A DNA stretch of 64,000 nucleotides, taken from Solen grandis (taxonomy: Eukaryota; Mollusca; Bivalvia; Adapedonta; Solenidae). Within the stretch, counting starts at the first letter, position 1; each line of letters begins with the position of its first letter. The notes below the pieces were generated by a model, which was not told the DNA's origin, searched no databases, and was given only the letters and a program-made list of their open reading frames with translations. Below are positions 54,701 to 62,178 of this stretch, piece by piece. Both the position numbers and the translations under genes were made by a program. The stretch covers positions 36,460,469 through 36,524,468 of the forward strand of contig CM037789.1 in assembly GCA_021229015.1 (NCBI GenBank), in the 5' to 3' direction.

Positions 54701-57700
54701 TTTTAAAAATTAAAAAATTTTAAAAACTTCTTATTGGAATGCAATTTTCGATTATTTTAAGTAAAAAAATCTGCATAATCTTGTTTTATGAATTAAATGA
54801 ACACATGAATTTCTAGCCAATAAATTAAAAATGCTGTACAAGATTTCTTGCAATTAATGCATGAAAATTTATTTAGCTTATCTAGCAAATCTTGGAAATA
54901 TAACAAAAGATAATAGCCTTCCCTTGCAATTCAGACATCTACGGATTTTTCACTATTGGCCATATTTCAGACCCCTACTAACCTGGCAGGCACAGGTACC
55001 ACTGGGCAAGGCCCGTCTTTTTCAGTTTTCTGTCGGCTATAATCAGCAACACTGACATTATACTCGCACAGCTCGGAGCCCATGGTCCGGGAGAAGAGCT
55101 GCACCTCGTTAATGTTGTCAAGTTGTTTGTCTGGGCACTGATTCACACAGATACACTTTGAGTGGAAGGGATCCGTCACATCCATGAAAAACACATACCT
55201 GAAAAGGGTACCAATATGTACAGAGGACAATGGGGTTCACCAACTCCTATATTGGGAGTCCTTGACTTATAAAGAATGTTTCTTTTTCAGGCAGCTCCCA
55301 TATGAAAACATTGTGTATAGGATAATTCCAAATTTTTGGCAATTTTTTTTTTTTTTTTTTTAATGATTCCAGTCTCCTGAATCTAAATGAGAATCCTGAA
55401 CATTGAGATCTTGAAACTTTGGATTTTACATTTAATCTGAATGGTCCCAAAGGTGACAAATTTGTCTGATCAAGGATATAAATTCCATACTGGTTATTTC
55501 AGATCTTATCATAGCCAATTTTATAACTTTTTTTTTTTTGCTTTATGGTCCTTGATCAGTTGATCAACATTTAAAACTAGAGCTATAACTGACTGTGATT
55601 AATACCCCCACTATCCTGCTATTTGTCAGTAATTGACATCTGGAAGTTATTTACCAGCTGATGTACCACCCAAAGTCCATGGCAATAATATTGCCCTAAA
55701 AAGCAAATGTTTCATTGAAGTAATTTGAAATCAATGAAAAGTAACACTTAGACATACCTTTTGGCATTTATCTATTATATTTGACCTTCATGTATAATGA
55801 CCTTGAAAATAGCAATTGGACTCAATTAACCATATTACCTATGAATATTCATGTATAAATTAATGACTTGATGAATATTCATTGACTGAACTTTAAATTG
55901 CATATTAAACAGTGGATAATGCCACAATGACTGTGTAGAATCTGTCAGCTACAATTTTGCTTGAGCAAACAAAGGAGACCCTGACCAGACAGTTCCTATA
56001 GGAGTTGTCTGATCTGGGTCTGCTCTATTTGGCAATGAGTCAAAATGAACCTATATGCAGGAAAGGGTTCAAAAAAGCAAATAAACGAGTGCCACTGGAA
56101 TTTACAAATTTTCCTTAACTTTGGAAACAAATGTATTTCAAAAAATTGGATCAAAGGACAAATGACAGATAAAGTGAACCCAATACATGTATATGCTTGT
56201 GGACACATATTCTTTGCACACCTGGCAAATCTTTACAGGGACTGCCTGTAGCGTATTGAAACAGGTAAAAAAATTGTTGCCTCAGAACTGGACCAATCTT
56301 TACAGTGAATGCCTAAGCGTATTGAAATGGGTAAAAAAATTGTTGCCTCTGAAATGGACCAATCTTTACAGTAAATGCCTGTAGCAGAAAGAAACAGGTA
56401 TAAAAAATTGTTGCCTCAGAAACGGGTGCCTTTTTTGCAGGTTTAAAACCTGATGCGAGATTCGATGTATTTTTAGTAAATAAACTAGAACTATCACTAA
56501 ATGTGATTAATACCCTCGCAATACTGCTTTAGAAATGATGAAGTTATTAGGATTAAGAAGAAGAGTATGAAAAAGACATTTTTAAATTAGTTTTTTTTTC
56601 AGATTTTTGGCCGGGTTACACAGGTTGTGCTTGACCATTGTATGAAATTGTTTTGAATTTCAACCAGTTCTTTTCAAGTTATGCTATGGACAAGGAAAAG
56701 TAACAAAGGGCAATAACTCTGTAATATGTCAAGATGGAGTTACGGTTCTTGTGCACTGCACTTCCTCATATTGTGGTTGACCATTGTATGAAATTGTTTT
56801 GAAATCCAACCAGTAGTTTACAAGTTATACTCTGGACAAGGAAAAGTAACAAAGGGCAATAACTCTGTAATTCCTATAGATAGAGTTATGGTTCTTGTGC
56901 ACTGCACTTCCTCTCATTGTGCTTGACCATTGTATGAAATTGTTTTGAAATCAAATCATTTACAAGTTATACTCCGGACAAGGTTTCAAGTTATACTCGG
57001 AAGGAAAAAAAAAATAACTCTGTAATTACTCTAGATAGAGTTATGGTTCTTGTGCACTGCACTTCCTCATATTGTGGTTGACCATTGTATGAAATTGTTT
57101 TGAAATCCAACTTGTACTTTTCAAGTTATGCTCCGGACAAGGAAAAGTAACAAAGGGCAATAACTCTGTAATAAGTCAAGATGGAGTTATGGTTCTTGTG
57201 CACTGCACTTCCTCTCCATGTGCTTGATCATTGCATGAAGTTGTATTGAATTCCAATAATGCAACGGACTGCTGGACCGACCGACCGACCACCGGGTGAC
57301 TCCTATATACCCCCCAAACTTCGTTTCGGGGGTATAAAAACCTTAAAATTAACACAAAAATTCTTTTTTTTTTCAGCTTGTCGCTATTTTTCAGCACTGA
57401 ACATATTAACCTTCATTTGTGGACACAATTAGACTACTTAAGCATATGAGAACGAATGTAAGGGCTAAAATGCACCATATAGGGCGCTTACGAATGTTAA
57501 ATACTTTAGTATAACAAAAAATATTATAAATAAATTGATGTTGAAAATGGTTAAAAACGTTTTTTCAACATTACAGGTAAGTAGTTCAGTAAAACATGTA
57601 ATCCGTTTTTGTTAAATATCAAAACACCTGTAATGTAAAAATGAGTAATAAGATACAATTAAAAATGATCAATAATACAAAGATAATCAACTTAATCAAT

Positions 57701-60194
57701 TAGTTTTAATAGTTTATTCTAATGATCTATCAATTGGTAAGCCACAACAATCATAAAAACAAGAGGGCCATTATGGCCCTGAATGCTCACCTGATTATAA
57801 ATGAGCAACATATGTTGGATTTTTCATATGGACCTACTTTTTGACCCCACATGACCCAACTTCAAACCTGGCCAAGATATAATGGAAACAGACATTCCGA
57901 CCAAGTTTCTTGAAGATATGGCCAAAAATGTGGCCTCTAGAGTGTTAACAGGGTTTTTCTAAGATTTGACCTCATGACCTACTTTTTGATCACACATGAA
58001 CCAAATTCGAACTTGTCCAGGATTTTATTGAAACAAACATTCTGACCAAGTTTCATGAAGATTTGGCCAAAAATGTGGCCTCTAGAGTGTTAACAAGGTT
58101 TTTCTAAGATTTGACCTCATGACCTACTTTTTAATCCAACATGACCCAAAGTCAACCTTGTCCAGGATTTCATTGAAACAAACATTCTGAACAAGTTTCA
58201 TGAAGCTTTGGCCAAAAATGTGGCCTCTAGAGTGTTAACAAGGTTTTTATAAGATTTGACCTCATGACCTACTTTTGGACCCCACATGACCCAACGTCAA
58301 ACATGTCCAAGATTTTACAGAGAAAAACATTCTGACCAAGTTTCATGAAGATTGGCCAAAAATATGGCCTCTAGTGTGTTAACAAGCCAAATTGTTGTTG
58401 ACGCATGACAGACGCTGGACAAAGGGCAATCACAAAAGCTCACCTTGAGCACGTTGTGCTCAGGTGAGCTAAATGGATCCAAACTTGCTAAAAATTATTT
58501 TATTCAATTTAAAAATTTTGAATAATTTGAATTTTTGATTAAAATTTGCAAATTTATGTTTCTATTTTGTTTTTTGTTTTTTTTCTAATTAAACTAAATA
58601 CATTCTTTATCTCTAAAAAATTGAAACTTTGAATAAACATATGGAAATGCTTATATAACCGAATAAAAAACTTTTTAAATACATAAATTTGGCAAATTTT
58701 TTTCTAAAATTAATTATTTTCAGGGTTTCTATGCTAAAATGGGGTCAGGTTTTGAGGAGAGAAAAATTTACGTGTTTAAATACAGGCATTTTCACTGTAA
58801 AGATTGGCCCGTTTCTGAGGCAACAAATTATTTTACCCGTTTCAATATGCTACAGGCATTCACTGCAAAGATTGGCCCATTTCTGAGCAACAATTTCTTT
58901 TACCCATTTCACTTTGTTACAGGTGCACAAAAGATAAATAAAAAAGGTTATTTAATGCATAACTAAAGAGAGAGAAAAAAATTTATATCTCCAATAAAAT
59001 ACATTGGAGATAAACTTCAGTCCCCTAGCCACTTTTTAGGACTTCATTAGTCATTCAAACGTCACTTAATTAGACAGCCCTGACATTTAAGTAAAACCTT
59101 CCTCTGCTTTGAGACAGCCACATAATCCTAGCTTCCATGTCTCCACCACAACAACTGAGTTAAACATATCTTTCTGAGATAGGAGTTTGCATCTCAGATC
59201 TAGCACAAAATATTGGAAATAGGACATCTCAATCCAAGATTTCCTTGTGATTCCCCACCACACTGATTTCTCAGTGGGGTCCTAGAGCAAGTGATATGAA
59301 TATTTTTCGTGGGCCATATGAAAGCTTCCCTTCAATACTGGATTAATCATGTCTTGTACTTGGCAACCCGCATGCCATTGCTGAAGCTGACTCTAATGAC
59401 TCAAGTGAAGACAGACAATCTATATGTATGTAAATAGGCATGGTGGAGCTGTTTGCCTCTGTCGGATCCTTAAATATTGTGGGTATTAGTCAAACATACA
59501 GCTATTCTATATCTGGCATCAGAGATGAATCCTCAAGACAGATGAAAATGACACTACAAGAGTGATTTCCAAGATTGGAACCACAAGACAAATTCTAGGT
59601 TTACATTCAGTAACACAATTTATGTTACTTCAAATTGACCCTTTTCTTTTACAGATCGAAAATCTGCCATATTGTCAGAAACATAGATTTAATCTAATCA
59701 AAAAATATTCTCTCAATGAACCAATCTATAATATGATCAACATCTGGGTAAACTGCAGTCTGATGAAATTCTAAACTGGCTGAAATTTTGGCTGATTTGC
59801 CTATTATAACACCCATTTTAAAATTCTAAAAATCTGCAGTTTTTCTATCCATTATATTTTTATGTATTTTGCGTGTACATGTAATGTAATGCATTTTTTC
59901 TGTTCATGACTGACATGGCACTTCTGGCGTTTCTGTTCTTCTATTTTTGTGCATTTTGTATATCTTATCAAAGGCAAAATTTTAAACAGCATATGGAAAA
60001 AACAGTCATAAGTATAAAATTTTAATGTATTAAGTCAAAACATACGGGCGCCCCTTCATATTCATTCCGGACAGGGAAACATTCTGGATCTTCCGGTCAC
60101 TGTTGTCCGTGTCGCAGGTGTTTCCAAAACTGTCATAACCAAACACTAGCCTGAATGCATCGCCATGCATGATTCCAAATGCCGCGATGTAGAT
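24626..60194 (-). CDS. SLC44A1: SLC44A1/CTL1-like choline transporter (gene overview, 5' partial)
   Basis: Gene-level entry. Exons in transcription order: 60046-60194, 54983-55198, then either 46589-46755 or 43601-43767, then 39856-39945, 37756-37901, 36097-36283, 35284-35449, 31263-31403, 30397-30512, 29956-29993, 28233-28361, 26977-27069, 26110-26205 and 24626-24712. With one alternative exon the sum is 1821 nt, or 606 residues plus TAG, with all phases agreeing. Vertebrate CTL1 is about 650 residues, so roughly 45 N-terminal residues including TM1 are missing and should lie beyond the window. Known family role: multi-pass transport of choline and related substrates across plasma and mitochondrial membranes. 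Supporting motifs are GYDSFGN, CICVNQCP, VLVMRKRIAL, YMWWYHLIGLIW, FILACQQ-like FIIACQQ, KLPRMILMY, CCICCLWCLEKC, LNQNAYT and NDGS. CTL1 is a better match than CTL2/4 by these motifs; orthology is inferred without a search. Confidence 0.93.
24811..25727. mobile_element. Pearl-like modular repeat with 145 bp internal units
   Basis: Starts AACAAGAGGGCCAAGATGGC and CTCACCTGAG. About four units of roughly 145 bp (AAGATTTTTCTAAGATTTGA) follow, then a GACGGACGACGG tract and the terminal hairpin GCTCACCCTGAGC...GCTCAGGTGAGC. It lies in the last intron and reaches to about 110 bp upstream of exon N. Confidence 0.72.
26110..26205 (-). CDS. SLC44A1: SLC44A1-like exon M, last membrane segment and NDGS motif
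   Basis: 96 bp exon (32 codons), acceptor GTTTACAG and donor GTAGGA, phase 0. It encodes MVIDAMLLCFCHDCDVNDGS and the following polar RPYFASESLQ, matching the [20 protein letters not shown] region of CTL1. Reading through the donor would add 11 residues and then a stop, so a retained intron would give a slightly different C-terminus. Confidence 0.93.
26687..26722. repeat. 18 bp direct duplication
   Basis: GTCATATGCAGGTCTCCC appears twice in tandem, in the intron between exons M and L. Confidence 0.8.
26977..27069 (-). CDS. SLC44A1: SLC44A1-like exon L, TM9
   Basis: 93 bp exon (31 codons), acceptor TTTTTTCAG and donor GTATGT, phase 0. It encodes FYAVPVLLVCVFAYFIASSF and LSTYE, matching the [21 protein letters not shown] segment of CTL1. 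Confidence 0.94.
27848..28083 (-). mobile_element. tRNA-headed SINE in intron between exons K and L
   Basis: Complete family copy, with head TGGCCGAGAGGGTAAAG and body GACGTCGCTATATGACTG on the minus strand. Same orientation as the gene. Confidence 0.8.
28233..28361 (-). CDS. SLC44A1: SLC44A1-like exon K, TM8
   Basis: 129 bp exon (43 codons), acceptor GTTCCAG and donor GTACGT, phase 0 on both sides. It encodes NNALRVAAINSVGDFILF and LGKIGVMAATAAVGILWFK. Vertebrate CTL1 has [20 protein letters not shown] at this point, among the closest matches in the gene. Confidence 0.95.
28485..29024. mobile_element. Pearl-like modular repeat with 165 bp units
   Basis: About three units carrying GGGTCATAACTCCTGAC, then GGACGAAGGACGGATGGATG and the hairpin GAGCACATGTGCTC with GGTGAGCTAAAA. 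The start motif seen in its relatives is not obvious here. Confidence 0.62.
29383..29682 (-). mobile_element. Second tRNA-headed SINE family
   Basis: Minus-strand head TGGCCGAGTGGTTAGAGCC with a B-box-like GAGTTTGATCC; the body has GAGACAGATATAG, GTGGCATGATACCACAC and CATCCCACCAACAGTATTT on the plus strand. Confidence 0.72.
29956..29993 (-). CDS. SLC44A1: SLC44A1-like exon J, 38 bp small exon
   Basis: Very small exon of 38 bp with strong sites: acceptor TTTTTTCAG and donor GTAAGTGG, phase 1 to 0. It encodes IQGTNFCTSAAK after a split Ala codon, matching INSTNFCTSAKDAF in CTL1. Its size makes it easy for gene finders to miss. Confidence 0.9.
30397..30512 (-). CDS. SLC44A1: SLC44A1-like exon I, Cys-rich segment
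   Basis: 116 bp exon, acceptor TTTTCCAG and donor GTAAGT, phase 2 to 1. It encodes a cysteine-rich stretch, CAKYCMKCCICCLWCLEKC, followed by LKYLNQNAYTVV. Both the cysteine spacing and LNQNAYT are hallmarks of SLC44 proteins between TM7 and TM8. Confidence 0.95.
30868..31065 (+). mobile_element. Third tRNA-headed SINE family
   Basis: Plus-strand head has GTGGTCCAGTGGTAATG and GGTTCGAACCCC (A and B boxes). The body includes CTTCCCGGGCACAAAGAACT and ends in a TTTAAACTAAACTAAA tail. AAATGTCTTC at 30848 recurs at 31068 and may be a target-site duplication. The acceptor arm does not pair, so it is not a functional tRNA. Confidence 0.65.
31263..31403 (-). CDS. SLC44A1: SLC44A1-like exon H, loop and TM7
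   Basis: 141 bp exon, acceptor ACATTCAG and donor GTGAGT, phase 2 on both sides. It encodes a short cytoplasmic loop (RNKDDLGCPIMSS), then FHHLGSAAFGALVITAVKLP and RMILMYLH, matching RYHLGTVAKGSF and KIPRMILMYIH in CTL1. The lysine of the KGS motif in vertebrates is replaced by Phe here. A 16 bp minisatellite starts about 120 bp upstream of this exon's acceptor. Confidence 0.92.
31527..31977. repeat. 16 bp minisatellite GGGGAGAATTCTGTAA
   Basis: About 28 units; variant units have GGTGAG, and there are two small rearrangements near 31758 and 31870. Each unit holds an EcoRI site. It lies in the intron just upstream of exon H. A 195-codon frame through it is an artefact. Confidence 0.95.
32108..32250. 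mobile_element. Short modular repeat, TGTGTCACC hairpin family
   Basis: Has AAGCAGACGGACAGACAG before the terminal hairpin TGTGTCACCTCTGCTTAGA and GTAGGTGACACA. Confidence 0.6.
33083..34000. mobile_element. Modular repeat with five 150 bp units and AGTCCCCTACCGG ends
   Basis: Starts AGTCCCCTACCGG. Five units of about 150 bp each carry TTTCCGTTACCATAGCAAC and TAGTTATCGCGGGATCC. A GACGGACGGACAGACGG tract follows, then the hairpin CCGGTGTGAACACCGG with AGGGGACTA. Same plan as the GAGGGCC elements but with unrelated ends. Confidence 0.72.
34112..34352. mobile_element. TTAA MITE, piggyBac-like
   Basis: Complete copy in the intron between exons H and G. Left end TTAACCCTTTCCCTCATA; the right end reads GGAAAGGGTAAA, so one base of the TTAA is lost. 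The internal hairpin is intact. Confidence 0.82.
34396..34472. mobile_element. Short modular repeat fragment
   Basis: Shares GGAACACATGTGTCACCTGC and AACGTGACGGAAAAC with the TGTGTCACC family but is cut short before the hairpin. Confidence 0.45.
35284..35449 (-). CDS. SLC44A1: SLC44A1-like exon G, TM6 signature
   Basis: 166 bp exon, acceptor TTTTACAG and donor GTCAGC, phase 1 to 2. It carries the most recognisable part of the family: SYMWWYHLIGLIWTSEF, then IIACQQ and TWYFSR. A second AG two bases downstream of the chosen acceptor would shift the frame and is rejected. A longer open frame overlapping this exon in another phase is a shadow. Confidence 0.95.
36097..36283 (-). CDS. SLC44A1: SLC44A1-like exon F, TM4-TM5
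   Basis: 187 bp exon, acceptor GTTCCAG, phase 0 to 1. It encodes VILLLVILVMRKRIAL (end of TM4 and the conserved RKR turn), EAGKCISSMPCLLLQP, and TM5 (FVILMAFFMYWVIVLAYL). The donor GTTCGA is weak compared with the other donors in the gene, but the next exon restores the frame exactly and the downstream sequence leaves the family pattern, so the site is well supported. Confidence 0.92.
36325..36518. mobile_element. Second TTAA MITE family
   Basis: 194 bp element with ends TTAACCCTTACTATGCT and AGCATGGTAAGGGTTAA, in inverted orientation. Internal sequence differs from the neighbouring MITE at 36606. Confidence 0.75.
36606..36847. mobile_element. TTAA MITE, piggyBac-like (complete reference copy)
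   Basis: 242 bp element flanked by TTAA. Terminal inverted repeats are TTAACCCTTTCCCTCATA and TATGAGGGAAAGGGTTAA. A near-perfect hairpin of about 30 bp per arm with a 3 nt loop sits near the right end. Confidence 0.85.
37536..37695 (+). mobile_element. Third SINE family, degenerate copy
   Basis: Shares GTTCAACCCCA, GGCAAAAACC, GGCACAAA and ACTGGTCCAA with 30868-31065. Confidence 0.4.
37756..37901 (-). CDS. SLC44A1: SLC44A1-like exon E, TM3 end to TM4 start
   Basis: 146 bp exon, acceptor CTTGCAG and donor GTGAGT, phase 1 to 0. It begins GTGFLWYTYV, the end of TM3, matching GTGVLWWLY in CTL1. A polar, acidic loop of about 25 residues follows, then AFLVYSIIATILT begins TM4. A CTL family feature is this charged inter-membrane loop of variable sequence. 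Confidence 0.92.
37985..38128. repeat. ~39 bp AT-rich tandem repeat
   Basis: Three to four units of a TATAAATATTTCATAAATAT type. A partial unit, GCAATATGTGAATATTTCAT, reappears at 39781 after the modular element, so that element inserted into this array. Confidence 0.7.
38128..39776. mobile_element. Pearl-like modular repeat with five 320 bp units
   Basis: Starts CAAGAGGCCCATGATGGCCC. Five units of about 320 bp share GGTTGACCCAAGGA, GTTGCCATGGCAAC and GCCCCGCCCCTGGCGGCCAT. A GACGGACGACG tract and the hairpin GAGCACTTTGTGCTC with GGTGAGCTAAAA end it. Located in the intron between exons E and D. Confidence 0.75.
39856..39945 (-). CDS. SLC44A1: SLC44A1-like exon D, TM2-TM3
   Basis: 90 bp exon, acceptor TTTGCAG and donor GTAAGT, phase 1 on both sides. 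It encodes the rest of TM2 (GLMVLLIRF) and most of TM3 (VIVWVILAVAIVASI). The hydrophobic profile and the IRF junction match vertebrate CTL1 (VIIRYIS). Confidence 0.9.
40741..40970. mobile_element. TTAA MITE, piggyBac-like
   Basis: Complete copy in the intron between exons D and C. The tip of the internal hairpin is deleted: the arm reads GATCAGCCTCGCAGGCTGATC, about 13 bp shorter than other copies. Confidence 0.84.
41252..41486 (-). mobile_element. tRNA-headed SINE in intron between exons C and D
   Basis: Close relative of 27848-28083, including the flanking TTGACTTGACTATTTGAG, which suggests that this flank belongs to the element tail. Confidence 0.78.
42181..42399. mobile_element. TTAA MITE, piggyBac-like, opposite orientation
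   Basis: The only inverted copy in the window. It starts TTAACTCTTTCCCTCATAG at the hairpin side and ends AAGGGTTAA. The hairpin is partly lost: one arm is only a short remnant. Confidence 0.8.
43601..43767 (-). CDS. SLC44A1: SLC44A1-like exon C (proximal alternative third exon)
   Basis: 167 bp, acceptor ATTTCAG and donor GTATGG, phase 2 in and phase 1 out. It encodes the loop end and the start of TM2: PLLNRCIP, then a segment with two N-glycosylation sequons (NVS and NTS), KVLSDL, WREM and the hydrophobic run LVLCFIAV. The NRCIP stretch resembles the HRCAP of vertebrate CTL1 more closely than the HICIP of the alternative exon, so this may be the ancestral form. It lies 2821 bp downstream of C' in the transcript. 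Confidence 0.92.
44812..45060. mobile_element. Third TTAA MITE family
   Basis: Shares GAATATTCATGTA, GACTGAACTTTAAAT, CTGACCAGACAGTTCCT and a GGGTTAA end with 55825-56070. The left boundary is approximate. Confidence 0.55.
46589..46755 (-). CDS. SLC44A1: SLC44A1-like exon C' (distal alternative third exon)
   Basis: 167 bp, acceptor CTTTTTCAG and donor GTACTA. It is entered in phase 2 and left in phase 1, exactly like exon C. It encodes the end of the extracellular loop and the start of TM2, with conserved PLL, CIP, FLN, DIF, KVLSDL and WREM. By hand alignment 28 of 55 full codons are identical to exon C with no gaps. It has no N-X-S/T sequon and five lysines, against two sequons and one lysine in C. 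No stop or frameshift is seen. It comes first in transcription order. The start codon seen just upstream in frame is intronic. Real use as a mutually exclusive exon is inferred and needs transcript evidence. Confidence 0.85.
47925..48300 (-). other. Repeat-free, higher-GC stretch in the intron before exon C'
   Basis: Inside the 8.2 kb intron between exons B and C'. It is richer in G, C and CpG than its surroundings and has no recognised repeat; it contains GGGTGACAATGCGTTACCC (near-palindrome) and TTACGTTAATGCA. It could be a conserved regulatory element. No exon with good splice sites and frame was found in it. Confidence 0.3.
52966..53113. mobile_element. Short modular repeat, TGTGTCACC hairpin family
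   Basis: Starts TTACAAGAGTGTTCTCTGG; has GTGTGACAGACAGACAGATG and the terminal TGTGTCACCTCTGCTTACAG with CAGTTGACA. Confidence 0.6.
54983..55198 (-). CDS. SLC44A1: SLC44A1-like exon B, extracellular loop
   Basis: 216 bp exon, window residues 50-121. The acceptor TTTTCAG precedes GTATGTG and the donor is GTTAGT; it enters and leaves in phase 2. It encodes the Cys-rich part of the first extracellular loop: YVFFMD, then CICVNQCP, EVQLFS, LCEYNVS and CPVVPVPA. The spacing of cysteines and the CPxxPVPA ending match CTL1. There is one N-glycosylation sequon, NVS. The exon ends two bases into a codon that is completed by T or C from either alternative third exon; both give Ser. Confidence 0.93.
55825..56070. 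mobile_element. Third TTAA MITE family
   Basis: Begins TTAACCATATTACC and ends AGGAAAGGGTTC. It has an imperfect inverted pair around CAGACAGTTCCTATAGGAG. It is related to 44812-45060 and, in reverse, to the start of the 57 bp array at 63.4 kb. Confidence 0.6.
56228..56440. repeat. ~66 bp tandem repeat, left arm of an inverted pair
   Basis: Three to four units containing GGACCAATCTTTACAGTGAA and AAAAAATTGTTGCCTC. Reverse-complement units occur at 58733-58925. Confidence 0.75.
56484..57336. mobile_element. Modular repeat with ~185 bp units and a GGGGGTATA hairpin
   Basis: Starts CTAGAACTATCACTAAATG and GATTAATACCC. About four units carry GGGCAATAACTCTGTAAT and TTCTTGTGCACTGCACTTCC. It ends with GACCGACCGACCACCGGG and the hairpin TACCCCCCAAACTTCG paired with GGGGGTATA. 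Short relatives of its start lie at 55577 and 29755. Confidence 0.7.
57759..58473. mobile_element. Pearl-like modular repeat with about 125 bp units
   Basis: Starts CAAGAGGGCCATTATGGCC and CTCACCTGA. About four units contain GACCTCATGACCTACTTTT. It closes with a GACGCATGACAGACG tract and the hairpin GAGCACGTTGTGCTC with GGTGAGCTAAA. Confidence 0.72.
58733..58925. repeat. ~66 bp tandem repeat, right arm of an inverted pair
   Basis: About two and a half units with TTCACTGTAAAGATTGGCCC and GAGGCAACAAATTATTTTAC, the reverse complement of the array at 56.2 kb. Confidence 0.75.
60046..60194 (-). CDS. SLC44A1: SLC44A1-like exon A (first coding exon in window)
   Basis: 149 bp exon giving window residues 1-49 plus two bases. 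The acceptor is TTTCAG before ATCTACATC and the donor is GTATGT after CGCCC. It starts in phase 0 just after where TM1 should end. It encodes the start of the large extracellular loop, with the family signature GYDSFGNTC and one N-glycosylation sequon (NVS). The missing upstream exon should encode the cytoplasmic N-terminus and TM1. I found no candidate for it between 60195 and 64000 on this strand. Confidence 0.9.
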
Positions 60195-61882
60195 CTGAAA
60201 TTACAGAATAACACAATCTTCAGATGAAATACCATACAAGTAAATCACTGTTTGAGGATGTTTTTTTGCTGACCAGTTCTATCAACACAATACATGAACA
60301 CTTTTAATTCTAGAAATGTTTTGTTAGGGATTATATTGTATATGATAAGTATGTCTGAAAACATCGCAGTTTTTATTACACAATTAAATCTACCAAGAGA
60401 CAGTGACATTCAACATTGAAGGACATATAGTATGATGCATGAACAGCATATGTCAGATGTATACATGCAGCTTCTTAAACAATCCTGTTATTATGCTTGA
60501 ATACTAAAATAAATAAGAAATATTATCTGATAAACAATACTTCTTTTTTGTAAGTCATAAAGGAACCAACTATTCTTTTTCAAACAATGACATTCTACTG
60601 ACACATATTAGACTCAAGGGAGTTTGGCACTGAAGGTGGGTCATATATGACTATAATACTCAGTGTACATAGTGATAGCTTTTGTGCCAAACCCCTTTGA
60701 ATACACCAAGTTGTCATTGAGCCTGTGCTGACCATTGCTGCAACATTATTTCTGCTAAATTCATATAGCCATGTCCAGTATATTGCACTTGGCAATGCAG
60801 AAATGCTGTGTAACTAATTAAGTTGTATCAAAGACATCTATCTTATAAAACCCGAGCTATCACTGAGGGCGAGTGATTGATGAATCTCCCCAGCACTGCA
60901 CACTGTCACAGGAAAAAAACAAAATTGTTTCTCCCCCAAAACATGAGTCAGCCATTATCTTACTTCATGCACAACTGCAAAGTGCAAACGGTGGACAGCC
61001 TTTATGTACAAAGTTTCCTTGACATTCATTTAACTATTTAGAAAGAGTGGCACTCACAAGATCAATAGAGAGACACACAACTGGATGAAAGGACTTCTGG
61101 ATAGAATGATTCCAGTATACCCCCACTCCCAATCTTTGCTTATGGGAGATACAATAAATTCTCATTGCAAGAAACAGAAGCAAAATTTTCATTTTCACCA
61201 CATTCTTTAATTGATTAAAATTGATTCCCAAATCAAATCTTGACAATTCATAAATTGCAGCTATCAACATTATGCTGAAAAAATTGTCACTATAGGATTA
61301 ATATGGATAAGATAATACAAGGTTTGGGGTCCATAATTATAATGGAGGGTGGATCTGGATGACAGTGTGGATTGTTGTACCTGGAGGAGGTCCCCAGTGT
61401 CTAGACACTGTATCTGCTTACAGTCAAACCTGAGACAATCAAACTAGAGGCACACTTGGAAGAGAAGATATGAGTACTGTAGTTTGGTGTTCAAAAAATA
61501 ACAAGAGTTTTGGTTATTGCAAAATATCACCATCCTGCAATTTCATTCATTCAAGGGCCATCACTCAGGAGTGTCTGGAACATTCTGGCTGGTATAGTAC
61601 TTGGATGAGGTATTGTGTCAATACACAGTGTGACCCTGTTTCCTAAAGATCAGTTCACTTTTGTTTTAGTTGGAGAGCAGACATTACCATGGCAAATGTG
61701 GCTCATTCCCCAGCCTACCATTGGTGGATCCATAATACATCCTGTCATTTGAGGGACATAGAAAATATTTCTTTAAAGCATGATTTTTCAAGCTCACACT
61801 CATAAGATGACCATTATATATTCGCTTTGGATGATACTGTATATTTAAGCTTGATTCTGAAATTGTTTGTTTGTTTGTTTGT
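60195..61882. other. Upstream intron of the SLC44A1-like gene
   Basis: Between the first exon seen here and the SINE at 61883. AT-rich, no exon candidate for the missing N-terminus or TM1 on the minus strand. Confidence 0.5.
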
Positions 61883-62178
61883 TGGGTTTAACATCCCACC
61901 AACAGTATTTCAGTCATTTGGAGACGATGTCTACTTGAGACAGATATATTGCTGCCACACTGCAGTATTACACTGTAGACATGTGGCATGACACCACACC
62001 CAGTAACACTATCCTGACACCAAGTCAACCAGTCCTGCAACCACCCTTATATGCTGAGCGCAAACAAGGGAGCTATAATAGTACCATTTTTTACGACTTT
62101 GGTATGTCACGTCCTGGGATCGAACCCACGACCTCCTGCAACCAAGGCGGATGCTCTTACCATTCGGCCATCGGGGAC
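61883..62178 (-). mobile_element. Second tRNA-headed SINE family
   Basis: Best-preserved copy: minus-strand head TGGCCGAATGGTAAGAGCAT and B box GGGTTCGATCC, body as at 29383, and a (GTTT)n tail at the low-coordinate end. Confidence 0.8.

Noticed and set aside
47000..54900. Search for a third alternative copy of exon C in the intron after exon B
   Set aside because: No segment with KVLSDL/WREM-like coding, an AG acceptor and matching phase was found by eye.
61034..61270. Minus-strand open frame considered as the missing TM1 exon
   Set aside because: It has a hydrophobic patch but no DIPWLLLF-like family motif, and no fitting splice donor in the right phase was seen.
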